From Hydrotalea sandarakina (GTDB lineage: Bacteria > Bacteroidota > Bacteroidia > Chitinophagales > Chitinophagaceae), in contig NZ_QKZV01000002.1 in assembly GCF_003254115.1 (NCBI RefSeq), positions 62,001 through 126,000 on the forward strand: 64,000 bases of DNA. Reading direction: 5' to 3'. The stretch's first letter is position 1. Every line of letters starts with the position of its first letter. The translations under genes and the position numbers were made by a program. Positions 9,618 to 18,957 of the stretch are shown here, piece after piece. Under the pieces are notes generated by a model that did not search any database, was not told the DNA's origin, and was given only the letters and a program-made list of their open reading frames with translations.

Positions 9618-11294
9618 ATGCGTAAAATGTTCAATTTATGCCTGTTCTTTTTATTGGCAATTACATTTGCTTGTAAAAAAAATAGTGCACCCCCGCCGCC
9701 GCCTACACCACCAACGGCACCTTCTTTTAGCTTAAATAGTTTAAAAGTAAATGGAACGTACAACGGATTTACTTACTATAATGTAAATTTTAAGCCAAAT
9801 ATTCTTTTAACTTTTACTACATCTTTAAATGCCGGTTCATTGAGTAATAGTATTCAATTAATTGGTAGCAGTGGTGTAGTAATACCCATCAATACATCAT
9901 TACAAAACAATGATAGTGCTGTTTTAATTCAACCTGTCAATAACATCAATCCCATAACGTTATACACACTAAATGTTTCTACCGCATTGCAATCAAAAGC
10001 CGGCGGAAACTTACAATCTGCAATTGCAATTAAATTAACAACCAGTATTGATTCAACCGATAAATTTCCTCAAATTTCTGATACAGCCTTGTTAACACTA
10101 ATACAGCAGCAAACCTTCAAATATTTTTGGGATTTTGGTCATCCGGTAAGTGGTATGGCTCGTGAAAGAAATACATCGGGCGATGTGGTTACCACCGGTG
10201 GAACGGGTTTTGGTATAATGAGCATATTGGTAGGTATTAACAGAGGATTTATTTCGCGTACCGATGGATTAAACAGAATTAATACAATTGTTAATTTTCT
10301 TACCAATAATTGCACCCGATATCATGGCGCTTTTTCACATTGGATAAATGGTACTACCGGTGCTACCGTTCCATTTAGTACACAGGATAATGGGGCGGAT
10401 TTAGTAGAAACATCTTTTTTAATGCAAGGCTTATTGTGTGCTCGCCAATATTTTAATGGAACAACTTCAGCTGAGGTTACACTCAGAAATAATATCAACA
10501 CATTATGGAATGGTGTAGAATGGACTTGGTTTACACAAAATAATCAGCAAGTGTTGTATTGGCATTGGAGTCCCAATTACAATTGGGCCATTAATATGCC
10601 TATTAAAGGTTGGGATGAAGCATTGATAACTTATGTTTTGGCTGCTTCATCTGCCACTTATCCTATTAATCAATCTGTTTATTCAAACGGATGGGCTTCA
10701 AACGGGGGAATGAAAAATGGGAATACCTATTACGGCAATGTGCTACCGTTAGGTCCTACATTAGGCGGGCCTTTGTTCTTTGCACATTATTCTTTCTTGG
10801 GAATCAATCCAAATGGTTTAAGCGATGCTTATGCCAACTATTTAACACAAAATACAGCCCACGCTAAAATCAATTATGCATATTGTGTTGCGAATCCGGG
10901 TGGATATAATGGATATAGCTCAGCTTGTTGGGGGCTTACCGCCAGCGATGATAATATTTCCGGGTATTCAGCTCATTCACCTACCAACGATTTAGGTGTA
11001 ATTAGTCCTACAGCTGCTATTGCTTCTTTGCCTTACACACCTACGGAATCAATGAATGCTATCCGATTCTTTTATTATAAGCTGGGTGATAAAATTTGGG
11101 GGCAATATGGTTTTACCGATGCTTTTAATTTAACCAATATTTGGTTTGCAACCAGTTATTTGGCAATAGATCAAGGTCCGGAAATTGTTATGATTGAAAA
11201 TTATCGTTCCGGTTTATTATGGAACTTGTTTACTTCTTGTCCTGAAGTTCAACAGGGCATGCGCAATTTAGGATTTACAGCTCCTTATTTATAA
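9618..11294 (+). CDS. Glycoamylase-fold glycoside hydrolase lipoprotein with Ig-like domain (GH144-like)
   Basis: A 558-residue putative surface enzyme. The lipobox TFAC places the lipidated Cys at residue 19, followed by a Lys-Lys-Asn and proline-rich linker. Residues about 35-145 form an Ig-like (bacterial Big_5 type) domain. Residues about 155-558 are a PF10091 'glycoamylase' (alpha/alpha)6 domain, beginning TFKYFWDFGHPVSGMARER and ending near ENYRSGLLWNLF. In Chitinophaga and Bacteroides, proteins with this domain next to SusCD and GH3 are the GH144 endo-beta-1,2-glucanases; this family link is established knowledge, the assignment here is inference. The downstream gene is a shorter paralogue of the same domain. 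The start ATG at 9618 gives a good signal peptide. It could belong to another member of the same clan with a different beta-glucan target. Confidence 0.85.
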   Translation: MRKMFNLCLFFLLAITFACKKNSAPPPPPTPPTAPSFSLNSLKVNGTYNGFTYYNVNFKPNILLTFTTSLNAGSLSNSIQLIGSSGVVIPINTSLQNNDSAVLIQPVNNINPITLYTLNVSTALQSKAGGNLQSAIAIKLTTSIDSTDKFPQISDTALLTLIQQQTFKYFWDFGHPVSGMARERNTSGDVVTTGGTGFGIMSILVGINRGFISRTDGLNRINTIVNFLTNNCTRYHGAFSHWINGTTGATVPFSTQDNGADLVETSFLMQGLLCARQYFNGTTSAEVTLRNNINTLWNGVEWTWFTQNNQQVLYWHWSPNYNWAINMPIKGWDEALITYVLAASSATYPINQSVYSNGWASNGGMKNGNTYYGNVLPLGPTLGGPLFFAHYSFLGINPNGLSDAYANYLTQNTAHAKINYAYCVANPGGYNGYSSACWGLTASDDNISGYSAHSPTNDLGVISPTAAIASLPYTPTESMNAIRFFYYKLGDKIWGQYGFTDAFNLTNIWFATSYLAIDQGPEIVMIENYRSGLLWNLFTSCPEVQQGMRNLGFTAPYL

Positions 11295-11309
11295 AAACAT
11301 TATTTTAAT

Positions 11310-12638
11310 ATGAAAAAACAATTATTGATATTATCAGCTGTTTGTTTGCTAACGGTCAATGCATTTACACAAAAGTTGAACAACTTACCTAAATTATCAG
11401 ATAGTGCTTTGGTGGAAATGGTACAACGACAAACTTTTCAGTATTTCTGGGATTTTGCGCATCCCGTAAGCGGCATGGCCCGTGAACGCAGCAATGTAGC
11501 ATATGATTATGGTGATGAAGTAGTAACTACCGGTGGAACGGGTTTTGGCATTATGGCTATGATTGTAGCAGCAGATAGAAAATGGTTGCCTCGTGATACA
11601 ATTGCTGCCCGATTATTAAAAATGGTCCGTTTTTTATCCAAGGCTAATTCTTATCATGGTGTATTCCCGCATTGGTTAAACGGAAGTACCGGTGTTACTA
11701 TTCCTTTCAGTAGAAAAGATGATGGTGCCGATTTAGTAGAAACATCATACTTATTTCAAGGCTTATTATGTGCCCGACAATATTTTAATGCGCCCAATAA
11801 AGTTGAAACAGAAATCAGGAACAGAATAAATTGGTTATGGAATGACATTGAATGGAATTGGTTCACAAAAGATGGACAAACTATTTTATACTGGCATTGG
11901 AGTCCAAATAATGGATGGGCTATGAATTTCCCTATTCGTGGATTTAATGAATGCCTGATTACTTATGTATTAGCAGCATCGGGTACACGTTATCCGGTTT
12001 CTGCAGATGTTTACCACCAAGGATGGGTACAAAGCGACTTTTTTAAAAATGGTAAACAGTTCTACGGTATTACCTTGCCGTTGGGATTTGATGGCGGAGG
12101 TCCCTTGTTTTTTTCTCAATATTCTTTTCTTGGCCTTGATCCTCGTGGATTAAAAGATCGTTATGCAAATTATTGGGAACAGAATCAAAATCATACACTT
12201 ATTAATCATGCATATTGCGTGCAAAATCCCAAGCAGTATAAAGGTTATGGACCTAATTGTTGGGGTTTAACAGCTTGTGATACGTATGACGGTTATAATG
12301 CCTTTTCGCCTACCAATGATAATGGTACAATAGCCCCCACTGCTGCATTATCGGCCTTTCCATATACGCCGGAATATTCAATGAAGGCTTTACGTTTCTT
12401 TTATGATAGTCTTGGTAACAAATTATGGGGGCCATACGGTTTTAAAGATGCATTTAATTTAAGTAAAAATTGGTATGCCTCTTCCTACTTAGCCATAGAT
12501 GAAGGACCCATTGTTGTAATGATTGAAAATTATAGAACCGGATTGCTTTGGAAATTATTCATGAGTTGCAAAGAAGTTCAAAATGGCTTGCAAAAGCTTG
12601 GCTTTGAAAGTCCATGGTTTAACAAAAAAAATGATTAA
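11310..12638 (+). CDS. Glycoamylase-fold glycoside hydrolase, soluble paralogue (GH144-like)
   Basis: A 442-residue enzyme with an ordinary signal peptide (MKKQLLILSAVCLLTVNAFTQ) and no lipobox, hence probably periplasmic. The whole mature part is the PF10091 domain. It shares blocks with the preceding paralogue: SGMARER, VVTTGGTGFGIM, GADLVETS, CARQYF, YWHWSPN, GGPLFF, YSFLG, CWGLTA and YLAIDEGP. The upstream Ig-like domain is missing. It lies 15 bases after the first copy, so the pair is a tandem duplication split by location. Proposed role: cut imported beta-1,2-linked gluco-oligosaccharides further, ahead of GH3. Family confident; linkage specificity is inference from the gene set. Confidence 0.85.
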   Translation: MKKQLLILSAVCLLTVNAFTQKLNNLPKLSDSALVEMVQRQTFQYFWDFAHPVSGMARERSNVAYDYGDEVVTTGGTGFGIMAMIVAADRKWLPRDTIAARLLKMVRFLSKANSYHGVFPHWLNGSTGVTIPFSRKDDGADLVETSYLFQGLLCARQYFNAPNKVETEIRNRINWLWNDIEWNWFTKDGQTILYWHWSPNNGWAMNFPIRGFNECLITYVLAASGTRYPVSADVYHQGWVQSDFFKNGKQFYGITLPLGFDGGGPLFFSQYSFLGLDPRGLKDRYANYWEQNQNHTLINHAYCVQNPKQYKGYGPNCWGLTACDTYDGYNAFSPTNDNGTIAPTAALSAFPYTPEYSMKALRFFYDSLGNKLWGPYGFKDAFNLSKNWYASSYLAIDEGPIVVMIENYRTGLLWKLFMSCKEVQNGLQKLGFESPWFNKKND

Positions 12639-12639
12639 C

Positions 12640-14406
12640 ATGAAACGGAGAATGCTATTATTCTTTGCTATGGTAACCATTGGCTCTACTATCTCTGTTT
12701 ACGCCCAACAAAAAACTTATTGCAATCCCATTAATATTGATTATGGTTATACCCCCATTCCCAATTTTAGTGAAGCCGGGCGACATAGAGCAACAGCCGA
12801 TCCTGTAATGGTTCGTTACAAAAATGATTATTATTTGTTTTCAACCAATCAATGGGGCTATTGGTGGAGTAATGATATGTTACATTGGAACTTTGTATCT
12901 CGTAAATTTTTACGTCCATGGAATGCCGGATATGATGAATTATGTGCCCCTGCTGTTGCCGTATTAAGTGATACAATGATTGTTTTTGGTTCTACTTACA
13001 CAACAAATTTTACCGTTTGGATGAGCACAAATCCTAAAGCAAACGAATGGAAACCTTGGGTAGATTCTTTTGCAATAGGTGGTTGGGATCCTGACTTTTT
13101 TTTAGATACCGACGGGAAATTATATATGTATAACGGTAGCAGCAATCGCTATCCGTTATATGGCATTGAGCTTAATAGAAAAACCTTACAGCCTATCGGC
13201 ACTCGTAAAGAAATGTATTTATTAGAACCCTGGCGTTACGGCTGGCAACGTTTCGGCGAATACATGGACAACACCTTTTTAGATCCTTTTATTGAAGGGG
13301 CCTGGATGACAAAGCATAACAATAAGTACTATTTGCAATATGGTGCACCGGGAACTGAAATGAGTGGCTATGCCGATGGAGTAGTGGTGGGCGAAAACCC
13401 ATTAGGGCCTTTTACCCCGCAATCAGATCCACTATCATTTAAACCGGGAGGTTTTGCTCGTGGTGCCGGTCATGGCAGTACATTTCAGGATGCATGGAAT
13501 AATTGGTGGCATATTTCCACCATGGTTATTAGTGTAAAAAACAATTTTGAAAGAAGATTAGGAATATGGCCTGCCGGTTTCGATGCCGATAATGTAATGT
13601 ACTGCAATACTTCATATGGCGATTATCCGCATTATTTACCACAATATTTAAAAACGAATAATCATGCAACACTTAACGGTAGCGGATTTGTGGGTTGGAT
13701 GCTCTTGAATTATAATAAGCCCGTACAAGTATCATCAACGCTTGGTGGTTTTGAACCCAATAATGCAGTAGATGAAAATATAAAAACATATTGGAGTGCT
13801 TTAACCGGTAATAAAGGCGAATGGATTCAAACCGATTTAGGTGGCCTTGATACCGTACATGCCATTCAAATTAATTATGCCGATCAAGATGTTGATAGTT
13901 CATTCTTAGGTAAACAATTGGGCACTTACCATCAATACAAGCTGTATGAGTCAACCGATGGGAAAAACTGGCGTGTCCTCATTGATAAATCAAATAACAA
14001 AACCGATATTCCACATGAATATGTTGAACTGTCAACGCCAATTGTTACCCGTTATATTAAGTTAGAAAACATTCACATGCCTACAGGAAAATTTGCTATA
14101 AGTGGGTTAAGGGTGTTTGGAAAAGGGAATGCTTCATTGCCCGATACCGTAAAAAATTTTTTGGTTTTGCGAACAGAGAAAGATAAACGAAGTGCTTGGT
14201 TGAAATGGCAAGTGGTTGACAATGCATTTGCTTACAATATTTACTTTGGTACAGCACCCGATAAATTATACAATAGCATAATGGTTTATAACCAAAATGA
14301 ATATTGGTATAAGGGAATGGATAAAGAAAAGCCTTATTATTTTGCTATTGAAGCCATTAATGAAAATGGAATTTCAAAGCGCACAACACCAACATTGGTC
14401 GAATAA
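12640..14406 (+). CDS. GH43-like beta-propeller protein with discoidin (F5/8 C) domain
   Basis: A 588-residue exported protein. ATG at 12640 is preferred because it gives a clean signal peptide (MKRRMLLFFAMVTIGSTISV, cleavage near YAQQ) one base after the previous stop; ATGs at 12583 and 12631 overlap the upstream gene. Residues about 45-330 look like a five-bladed GH43-type propeller with candidate catalytic residues Asp54 (TADPVM), Asp150 or Asp152 (GGWDPDFF) and Glu219 (FIEGAWM). Residues about 350-500 form an F5/8 type C (CBM32-like) domain (AVDENIKTYWSALTGNKGEW), and the rest resembles a fibronectin III domain. It sits between the GH144-like pair and GH3. GH43 enzymes usually remove arabinose, xylose or galactose side groups, so its role on a beta-1,2-glucan is unclear. 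Confidence 0.82.
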   Translation: MKRRMLLFFAMVTIGSTISVYAQQKTYCNPINIDYGYTPIPNFSEAGRHRATADPVMVRYKNDYYLFSTNQWGYWWSNDMLHWNFVSRKFLRPWNAGYDELCAPAVAVLSDTMIVFGSTYTTNFTVWMSTNPKANEWKPWVDSFAIGGWDPDFFLDTDGKLYMYNGSSNRYPLYGIELNRKTLQPIGTRKEMYLLEPWRYGWQRFGEYMDNTFLDPFIEGAWMTKHNNKYYLQYGAPGTEMSGYADGVVVGENPLGPFTPQSDPLSFKPGGFARGAGHGSTFQDAWNNWWHISTMVISVKNNFERRLGIWPAGFDADNVMYCNTSYGDYPHYLPQYLKTNNHATLNGSGFVGWMLLNYNKPVQVSSTLGGFEPNNAVDENIKTYWSALTGNKGEWIQTDLGGLDTVHAIQINYADQDVDSSFLGKQLGTYHQYKLYESTDGKNWRVLIDKSNNKTDIPHEYVELSTPIVTRYIKLENIHMPTGKFAISGLRVFGKGNASLPDTVKNFLVLRTEKDKRSAWLKWQVVDNAFAYNIYFGTAPDKLYNSIMVYNQNEYWYKGMDKEKPYYFAIEAINENGISKRTTPTLVE

Positions 14407-14431
14407 TTTTAAACCCCTATAAATAATCAGT

Positions 14432-16714
14432 ATGAAAAAATTACATTTCATTTTACTGGCCGCATTGCTACTTCATTTTACTGCTGAAGCACAAACGGGT
14501 GCCAATAATGCCATGAAACAATTCATTGATGGTTTAATGCAGAAAATGACGTTAGACGAAAAAATTGGACAATTGAATTTATTAACCCCGGGTGGAGGAA
14601 TTCCTACCGGTGCAGTAGTAAGTACAGATGTTGAGGCTAAAATTAAAAATGGTCAGGTGGGCGGCTTGTTTGGTGTAATTGGTGCAGACAAAGTATTACA
14701 AGCTCAAAAGTTGGCCGTTGAACATTCTCGTTTACACATTCCTTTAATTTTTGGGTCAGATGTCATTCATGGTCATAAAACTACTTTCCCTATTCCTTTG
14801 GGGTTAGCTTGCAGTTGGGATACTGCTTTAATTAAACAAACGGCTCGTGCAGCAGCGGAAGAAGCCACTGCCGATGGATTAAGTTGGGCTTTTTCACCTA
14901 TGGTAGATATCTGTCGCGATCCCAGATGGGGGCGCATAGCTGAAGGCGCAGGTGAAGATCCATTTTTAGGTAGTGCCATTGCCGGTGCCATGGTGCGTGG
15001 ATATCAAATGAATGATCTTCGTAAAGACAATACCGTTATGGCTTGTGTAAAACACTTTGCGTTGTATGGGGCTGCAGAAGGTGGCCGCGATTACAACACG
15101 GTGGACATGAGTAAAATTAGAATGTACAATGAATATTTACCACCTTATAAAGCAGCAGTAGATGCCGGCGTGGGCAGTGTAATGAGTTCTTTTAATGTGG
15201 TTGATGATATTCCGGCAACGGGTAACCATTGGTTATTAACAGATTTATTGCGTAATCAATGGAAGTTTAATGGTTTTGTTGTAAGCGATTATACCTCTGT
15301 TAATGAAATGCAAGAGCATGGATTAGGCGATTTGCAACAAGTATCTGCATTGGCCTTAAAAGCAGGATTAGATATGGATATGGTAGGCGAAGGTTTTTTA
15401 ACTACATTAAAAAAATCGTTGCAAGAAGGAAAAATAACACTAAATGATATTAATAATGCTTGCCGACGTGTTTTGGAAGCAAAATATAAATTAGGATTAT
15501 TTAGTAATCCTTATCGGAATGTTTCGGCATCAAGAGCGTCCGTAATTTTATCACCGGATAACTTAGCTCTATCACGTAAAGCTGCTGCAAAGGCATGCGT
15601 GTTATTAAAGAATAACAACAATGTATTACCGTTACAAAGAAAAGGAACCATTGCACTGATTGGTCCATTAGCGGATAGTCGTCGTAATATGTTGGGAACA
15701 TGGAGTGTTGCCGGCGATTGGCAGAAGGCTGTTACCTTAAAAGAAGGTATTGAAGCAGTAGCGGGAAATTCGGTAAAGATTGTATATGCAAAAGGCGCTA
15801 ATATTTCTGATGATACGGTATTTAATAAAAAAGTAAATGTTTTTGGTACGGAAATAGATATGGGTCCTCAATCGCCTGATGAGATGTTGCAAGAGGCAAT
15901 TGCAACTGCTCAAAATGCCGATGTAATTGTAGCTGCTTTGGGTGAAGCAGCCGATATGAGTGGTGAATCATCCAGTAGGGCCGACATTGGTTTGCCTGAA
16001 AGTCAACAACGGCTTTTGGCTGCGTTGGTTAAAACAGGCAAGCCGGTTGTAATTGTTTTATTCAACGGCAGGCCCTTAACGTTAGTAAAAGAGCGTGCAA
16101 TGGCTACTGCCATATTAGATGTTTGGTTTGGTGGTACAGAAGCGGGAAATGGTATTGCAGATGTATTATTTGGTAATGAAAATCCTTCCGGTAAGTTAAC
16201 TGCATCTTTCCCATATAGTGTTGGGCAAATTCCCGTGTATTATAACCATTTGAATACAGGAAGACCTTATGTGTTGGGTGGACCAACTAAATTTAAGTCT
16301 GATTATTTAGATATTCCTAACGCGCCTCTTTTCCCATTTGGATTTGGATTAAGTTATACAAGCTTTAATTATTCCCCCGTTCAGTTATCTGATACCATTT
16401 TAACCAACGGTAAATCTATTCATGCCACTGTTAAGGTAACAAATACCGGCAATTATGATGGGGAAGAAGTTGTGCAGTTATACTTGCGCGATGAAGTTGC
16501 TTCTATTAGTCGCCCTGTGAAAATGTTAAAGGGTTTTCAAAAAATATTTTTGAAAAAAGGAGAATCGAAAACAGTAGATTTTACTATTGATGCAGAAATG
16601 CTGAAGTTTTACAACAATCAATTGAAATTAGTGGCTGAACCGGGCCAATTTTTGGTAATGATTGGAACCAATAGTGATGAGGTAAATACTGCTTCGTTTG
16701 TGTATAAACAATAA
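14432..16714 (+). CDS. GH3 beta-glucosidase
   Basis: A 760-residue exported glycosidase with a signal peptide ending near AEAQT (residues 1-21). It has the three-part GH3 layout: TIM barrel (about 30-370), alpha/beta sandwich (about 390-610) and a C-terminal fibronectin III-like domain (about 665-760). The catalytic nucleophile is Asp286 in GFVVSDYTSV. Substrate-binding blocks such as KHFALYGAAEGGRDYNTVD and RGRIAEGAGEDP-like RWGRIAEGAGEDP are present. It is the last gene of the locus, 25 bases after the GH43-like gene, and a terminator follows. In Bacteroides a GH3 next to a GH144 gene cleaves sophorose and longer beta-1,2-glucooligosaccharides; the same role is proposed here by analogy. Family certain, linkage inferred. 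Confidence 0.95.
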   Translation: MKKLHFILLAALLLHFTAEAQTGANNAMKQFIDGLMQKMTLDEKIGQLNLLTPGGGIPTGAVVSTDVEAKIKNGQVGGLFGVIGADKVLQAQKLAVEHSRLHIPLIFGSDVIHGHKTTFPIPLGLACSWDTALIKQTARAAAEEATADGLSWAFSPMVDICRDPRWGRIAEGAGEDPFLGSAIAGAMVRGYQMNDLRKDNTVMACVKHFALYGAAEGGRDYNTVDMSKIRMYNEYLPPYKAAVDAGVGSVMSSFNVVDDIPATGNHWLLTDLLRNQWKFNGFVVSDYTSVNEMQEHGLGDLQQVSALALKAGLDMDMVGEGFLTTLKKSLQEGKITLNDINNACRRVLEAKYKLGLFSNPYRNVSASRASVILSPDNLALSRKAAAKACVLLKNNNNVLPLQRKGTIALIGPLADSRRNMLGTWSVAGDWQKAVTLKEGIEAVAGNSVKIVYAKGANISDDTVFNKKVNVFGTEIDMGPQSPDEMLQEAIATAQNADVIVAALGEAADMSGESSSRADIGLPESQQRLLAALVKTGKPVVIVLFNGRPLTLVKERAMATAILDVWFGGTEAGNGIADVLFGNENPSGKLTASFPYSVGQIPVYYNHLNTGRPYVLGGPTKFKSDYLDIPNAPLFPFGFGLSYTSFNYSPVQLSDTILTNGKSIHATVKVTNTGNYDGEEVVQLYLRDEVASISRPVKMLKGFQKIFLKKGESKTVDFTIDAEMLKFYNNQLKLVAEPGQFLVMIGTNSDEVNTASFVYKQ

Positions 16715-16745
16715 CTTTTTTTCTGGCAGTCGTTTTGTTAGATAG

Positions 16746-16775
16746 GGCCTGCTGCATTTTGCGGCGGCCTTTTTT
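16746..16775 (+). terminator. Intrinsic terminator after glycan locus
   Basis: GGCC (16746-16749) pairs with GGCC (16766-16769). Inside, GCTGCA pairs with TGCGGC through a wobble around a short T loop, with one bulged T. A run of six T follows. It ends the SusCD-to-GH3 operon. Confidence 0.8.
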
Positions 16776-16837
16776 GTTGATATTAGTGAAGTGATTGATT
16801 AATAAATTTTGCTTATCTTTTTCCAAAAATTATTTGT

Positions 16838-18217
16838 ATGCAATCTGAATATTTACCGATGCTGCAACAATTAAAAATAAATTATGAAAGCGGTATTACA
16901 CGGGGTTATGCTTTTAGAGTGCAACAATTGCAGCATTTAAAGGCTGCAATTTTAAAATATGAACAAGCTTTGTATGAAGCGCTTGCTGTTGATTTGAAAA
17001 AAAGTAAAGAAGAATCGTGGGTAACTGAAATGGGAATGGTAGTAGCAGAAATTAATCATACACTCAAGCACCTGAAAAAGTGGATGCAACCACAAAAAAA
17101 AGCAACCAACTTAGCGAATATGCCTTCGGTAAGCAAAGTGTATGCAGAGCCTTGGGGCGTTGTTTTCATTATTGCGCCATGGAATTATCCTGTACAATTA
17201 TTATTGAGTCCTTTGGTTGGCGCTATTGCTGCCGGAAATGTTTGTGTGGTAAAACCTAGTGAATTTGCTGATGCAACTGCGCAGGTTATTCAAAAAATGA
17301 TAGAAGAAACATTTCCCGCCAATTATGTTTATTGTGTACAGGGAAATGGTGCTGAAGTAGTTACTGCATTAATGCAACAATTTACTTTTGATTATGTGTT
17401 TTATACCGGAAGTACGGCTGTGGGGAAAATTATTTACCGGCAGGCTGCCGAAAAATTAATTCCTGTTACGTTAGAGCTGGGTGGTAAAAGCCCCTGTGTA
17501 ATAGCTGCCGATGCTAATATACCCGTTGCTGCAAAGCGTATTGCCGTTACCAAGTTTTCAAATTGTGGGCAAATGTGCGTAACACCCGATTATGTTTTGG
17601 TGCATCGTTCTGTTTATCATGAATTTGTAGAAGAGATGAAGCAGGTGTTAGTGCGTTTTTTTGGTGAAGATGCTTCTCAAAGCGACAATTATGGTAAAAT
17701 GATTAATGAAAAGCAATGGAATAGAGTGGTAGGGTATTTGCAGCAAGGAACAGTTTTATTTGGCGGAAGTGCAAATAAAGAACATTTGTTTATTGCACCT
17801 ACTTTATTAGGTATTAATGATACCAATGTTCCTGTTATGCATGAAGAAATTTTTGGTCCTGTATTGCCTATTTTGCCCTATGAAAATAAAGAGGATGCCA
17901 AACAGATTATTTCCGTCAATCCAAATCCGTTAGCATTTTATGTTTTTACGCAAAGTAATGACCTGGCCGAAGCATGGTTAGCTGAAGTGTCTTCGGGTGG
18001 GGCATGTATTAATAATTGTAGTTGGCATTTAACCAATCCAAATTTACCTTTTGGTGGTAGAGGTAATAGTGGCATTGGACAGTACCATGGTCAATATTCT
18101 TTTGAAACTTTTACACATCCGAAAGCAGTTTTTAAAACACCGGCTTGGTTCGATCCTGCTATAAAATATCCACCATTTACCGGCAAGTTAAAACTGTTTA
18201 AATGGTTAATTCGTTAA
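16838..18217 (+). CDS. NAD(P)-dependent aldehyde dehydrogenase, class-3 type
   Basis: A 459-residue cytoplasmic enzyme oxidising aldehydes to acids. The length, the missing N-terminal extension and the motif GQMCVTPDYVLVH place it with class-3 (fatty or aromatic aldehyde) dehydrogenases. The catalytic Cys is Cys247. The general base lies in LELGGKSP, and the cofactor loop is PWNYPVQLLL followed by the VVKPSE block. The C-terminus is hydrophobic/basic (KLKLFKWLIR), which may touch the membrane. A weak -7-like TATCTTTT lies at 16814-16821. It stands alone between the glycan locus terminator and a peroxidase gene. The natural aldehyde is not evident. Confidence 0.92.
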   Translation: MQSEYLPMLQQLKINYESGITRGYAFRVQQLQHLKAAILKYEQALYEALAVDLKKSKEESWVTEMGMVVAEINHTLKHLKKWMQPQKKATNLANMPSVSKVYAEPWGVVFIIAPWNYPVQLLLSPLVGAIAAGNVCVVKPSEFADATAQVIQKMIEETFPANYVYCVQGNGAEVVTALMQQFTFDYVFYTGSTAVGKIIYRQAAEKLIPVTLELGGKSPCVIAADANIPVAAKRIAVTKFSNCGQMCVTPDYVLVHRSVYHEFVEEMKQVLVRFFGEDASQSDNYGKMINEKQWNRVVGYLQQGTVLFGGSANKEHLFIAPTLLGINDTNVPVMHEEIFGPVLPILPYENKEDAKQIISVNPNPLAFYVFTQSNDLAEAWLAEVSSGGACINNCSWHLTNPNLPFGGRGNSGIGQYHGQYSFETFTHPKAVFKTPAWFDPAIKYPPFTGKLKLFKWLIR

Positions 18218-18278
18218 TTAGCATTTTGGATGATGCAACATATTACCCATTGTTTTGTTATTTGTTCAAAATGCCGTT

Positions 18279-18869
18279 ATGCAAACGCGACAAACAATAT
18301 TGAAGTGGTTTTACCCCATTATTATGCAAACGGGGAAAATACTTCCCAACAAAAAAAATATTATCTATAATCAAGGTTTGGTTGAACCTTATGTCAGTTT
18401 TTATAAATTAAGTGCTACACTTTTTAATGGTAACGATTTTTCGTTTCAACAATTGCAAGGTAGAAAGGTGTTGATTGTAAATACGGCAAGCTTTTGTGGG
18501 TTTACGGCACAATATGCTGAATTAGAAAAATTATATAGCTTATATCATTCCGAATTGGAAATATTGGCTTTTCCTGCCAATGATTTTAAAGAGCAGGAAC
18601 CTGATGATAATGCCACTATTGCAACATTTTGTTCCATTAATTATGGTGTTGATTTTCCTTTAATGCAAAAAACAGTTGTTGTGCCTTCGGCCATGCAACA
18701 TCCGGTTTATCAATGGTTAACACAACCCCAACAAAATGGATGGAACCAACAACCACCTGTTTGGAATTTTAATAAATATTTGGTGAATGAAAAGGGTGTT
18801 TTAACGCATTATTTTTCATCGTTTGTTTCGCCATTGTCCAATGCCATGAAAACAGCTATTTCATTGTAA
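18279..18869 (+). CDS. Glutathione peroxidase-like thiol peroxidase
   Basis: A 196-residue member of the GPx/thioredoxin-fold family, reducing hydroperoxides. ATG at 18279 is preferred over the TTG at 18255. The peroxidatic Cys73 lies in NTASFCGFTAQYAELEKLY. The usual Gln motif is replaced by FPANDFKEQEP, as in many Bacteroidota members, and the Trp/Asn motif is PVWNFNKYLV. In bacteria such enzymes normally use thioredoxin instead of glutathione. The first 35 residues are an extra basic/hydrophobic stretch (TILKWFYPIIMQTGKIL) that could act as a membrane anchor. It follows the aldehyde dehydrogenase by 61 bases and converges with dusB. Confidence 0.88.
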   Translation: MQTRQTILKWFYPIIMQTGKILPNKKNIIYNQGLVEPYVSFYKLSATLFNGNDFSFQQLQGRKVLIVNTASFCGFTAQYAELEKLYSLYHSELEILAFPANDFKEQEPDDNATIATFCSINYGVDFPLMQKTVVVPSAMQHPVYQWLTQPQQNGWNQQPPVWNFNKYLVNEKGVLTHYFSSFVSPLSNAMKTAISL

Positions 18870-18886
18870 TAAATACAGCTGCATAA

Positions 18887-18925
18887 TGTACCGAACGTAC
18901 AAGTGTGCGACGCAACGAAAGTTGC
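18887..18925 (+). other. Two small hairpins in convergent gap gpx/dusB
   Basis: TGTAC-CGAAC-GTACA (18887-18901) is followed by GCAAC-GAAA-GTTGC (18912-18925), the second capped by a GNRA-type tetraloop. AGCTGCA occurs on both sides of this stretch, at 18878 and 18933. There is no T-run, so it is not a standard terminator although it lies where one is expected. Confidence 0.45.
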
Positions 18926-18957
18926 ACAAAGTAGCTGCAGTCGATTACATAAGAAAA

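Noticed and set aside
18887-18925. Intrinsic terminator for gpx or dusB
   Set aside because: No T-run on either strand after the hairpins; kept only as a structured element.
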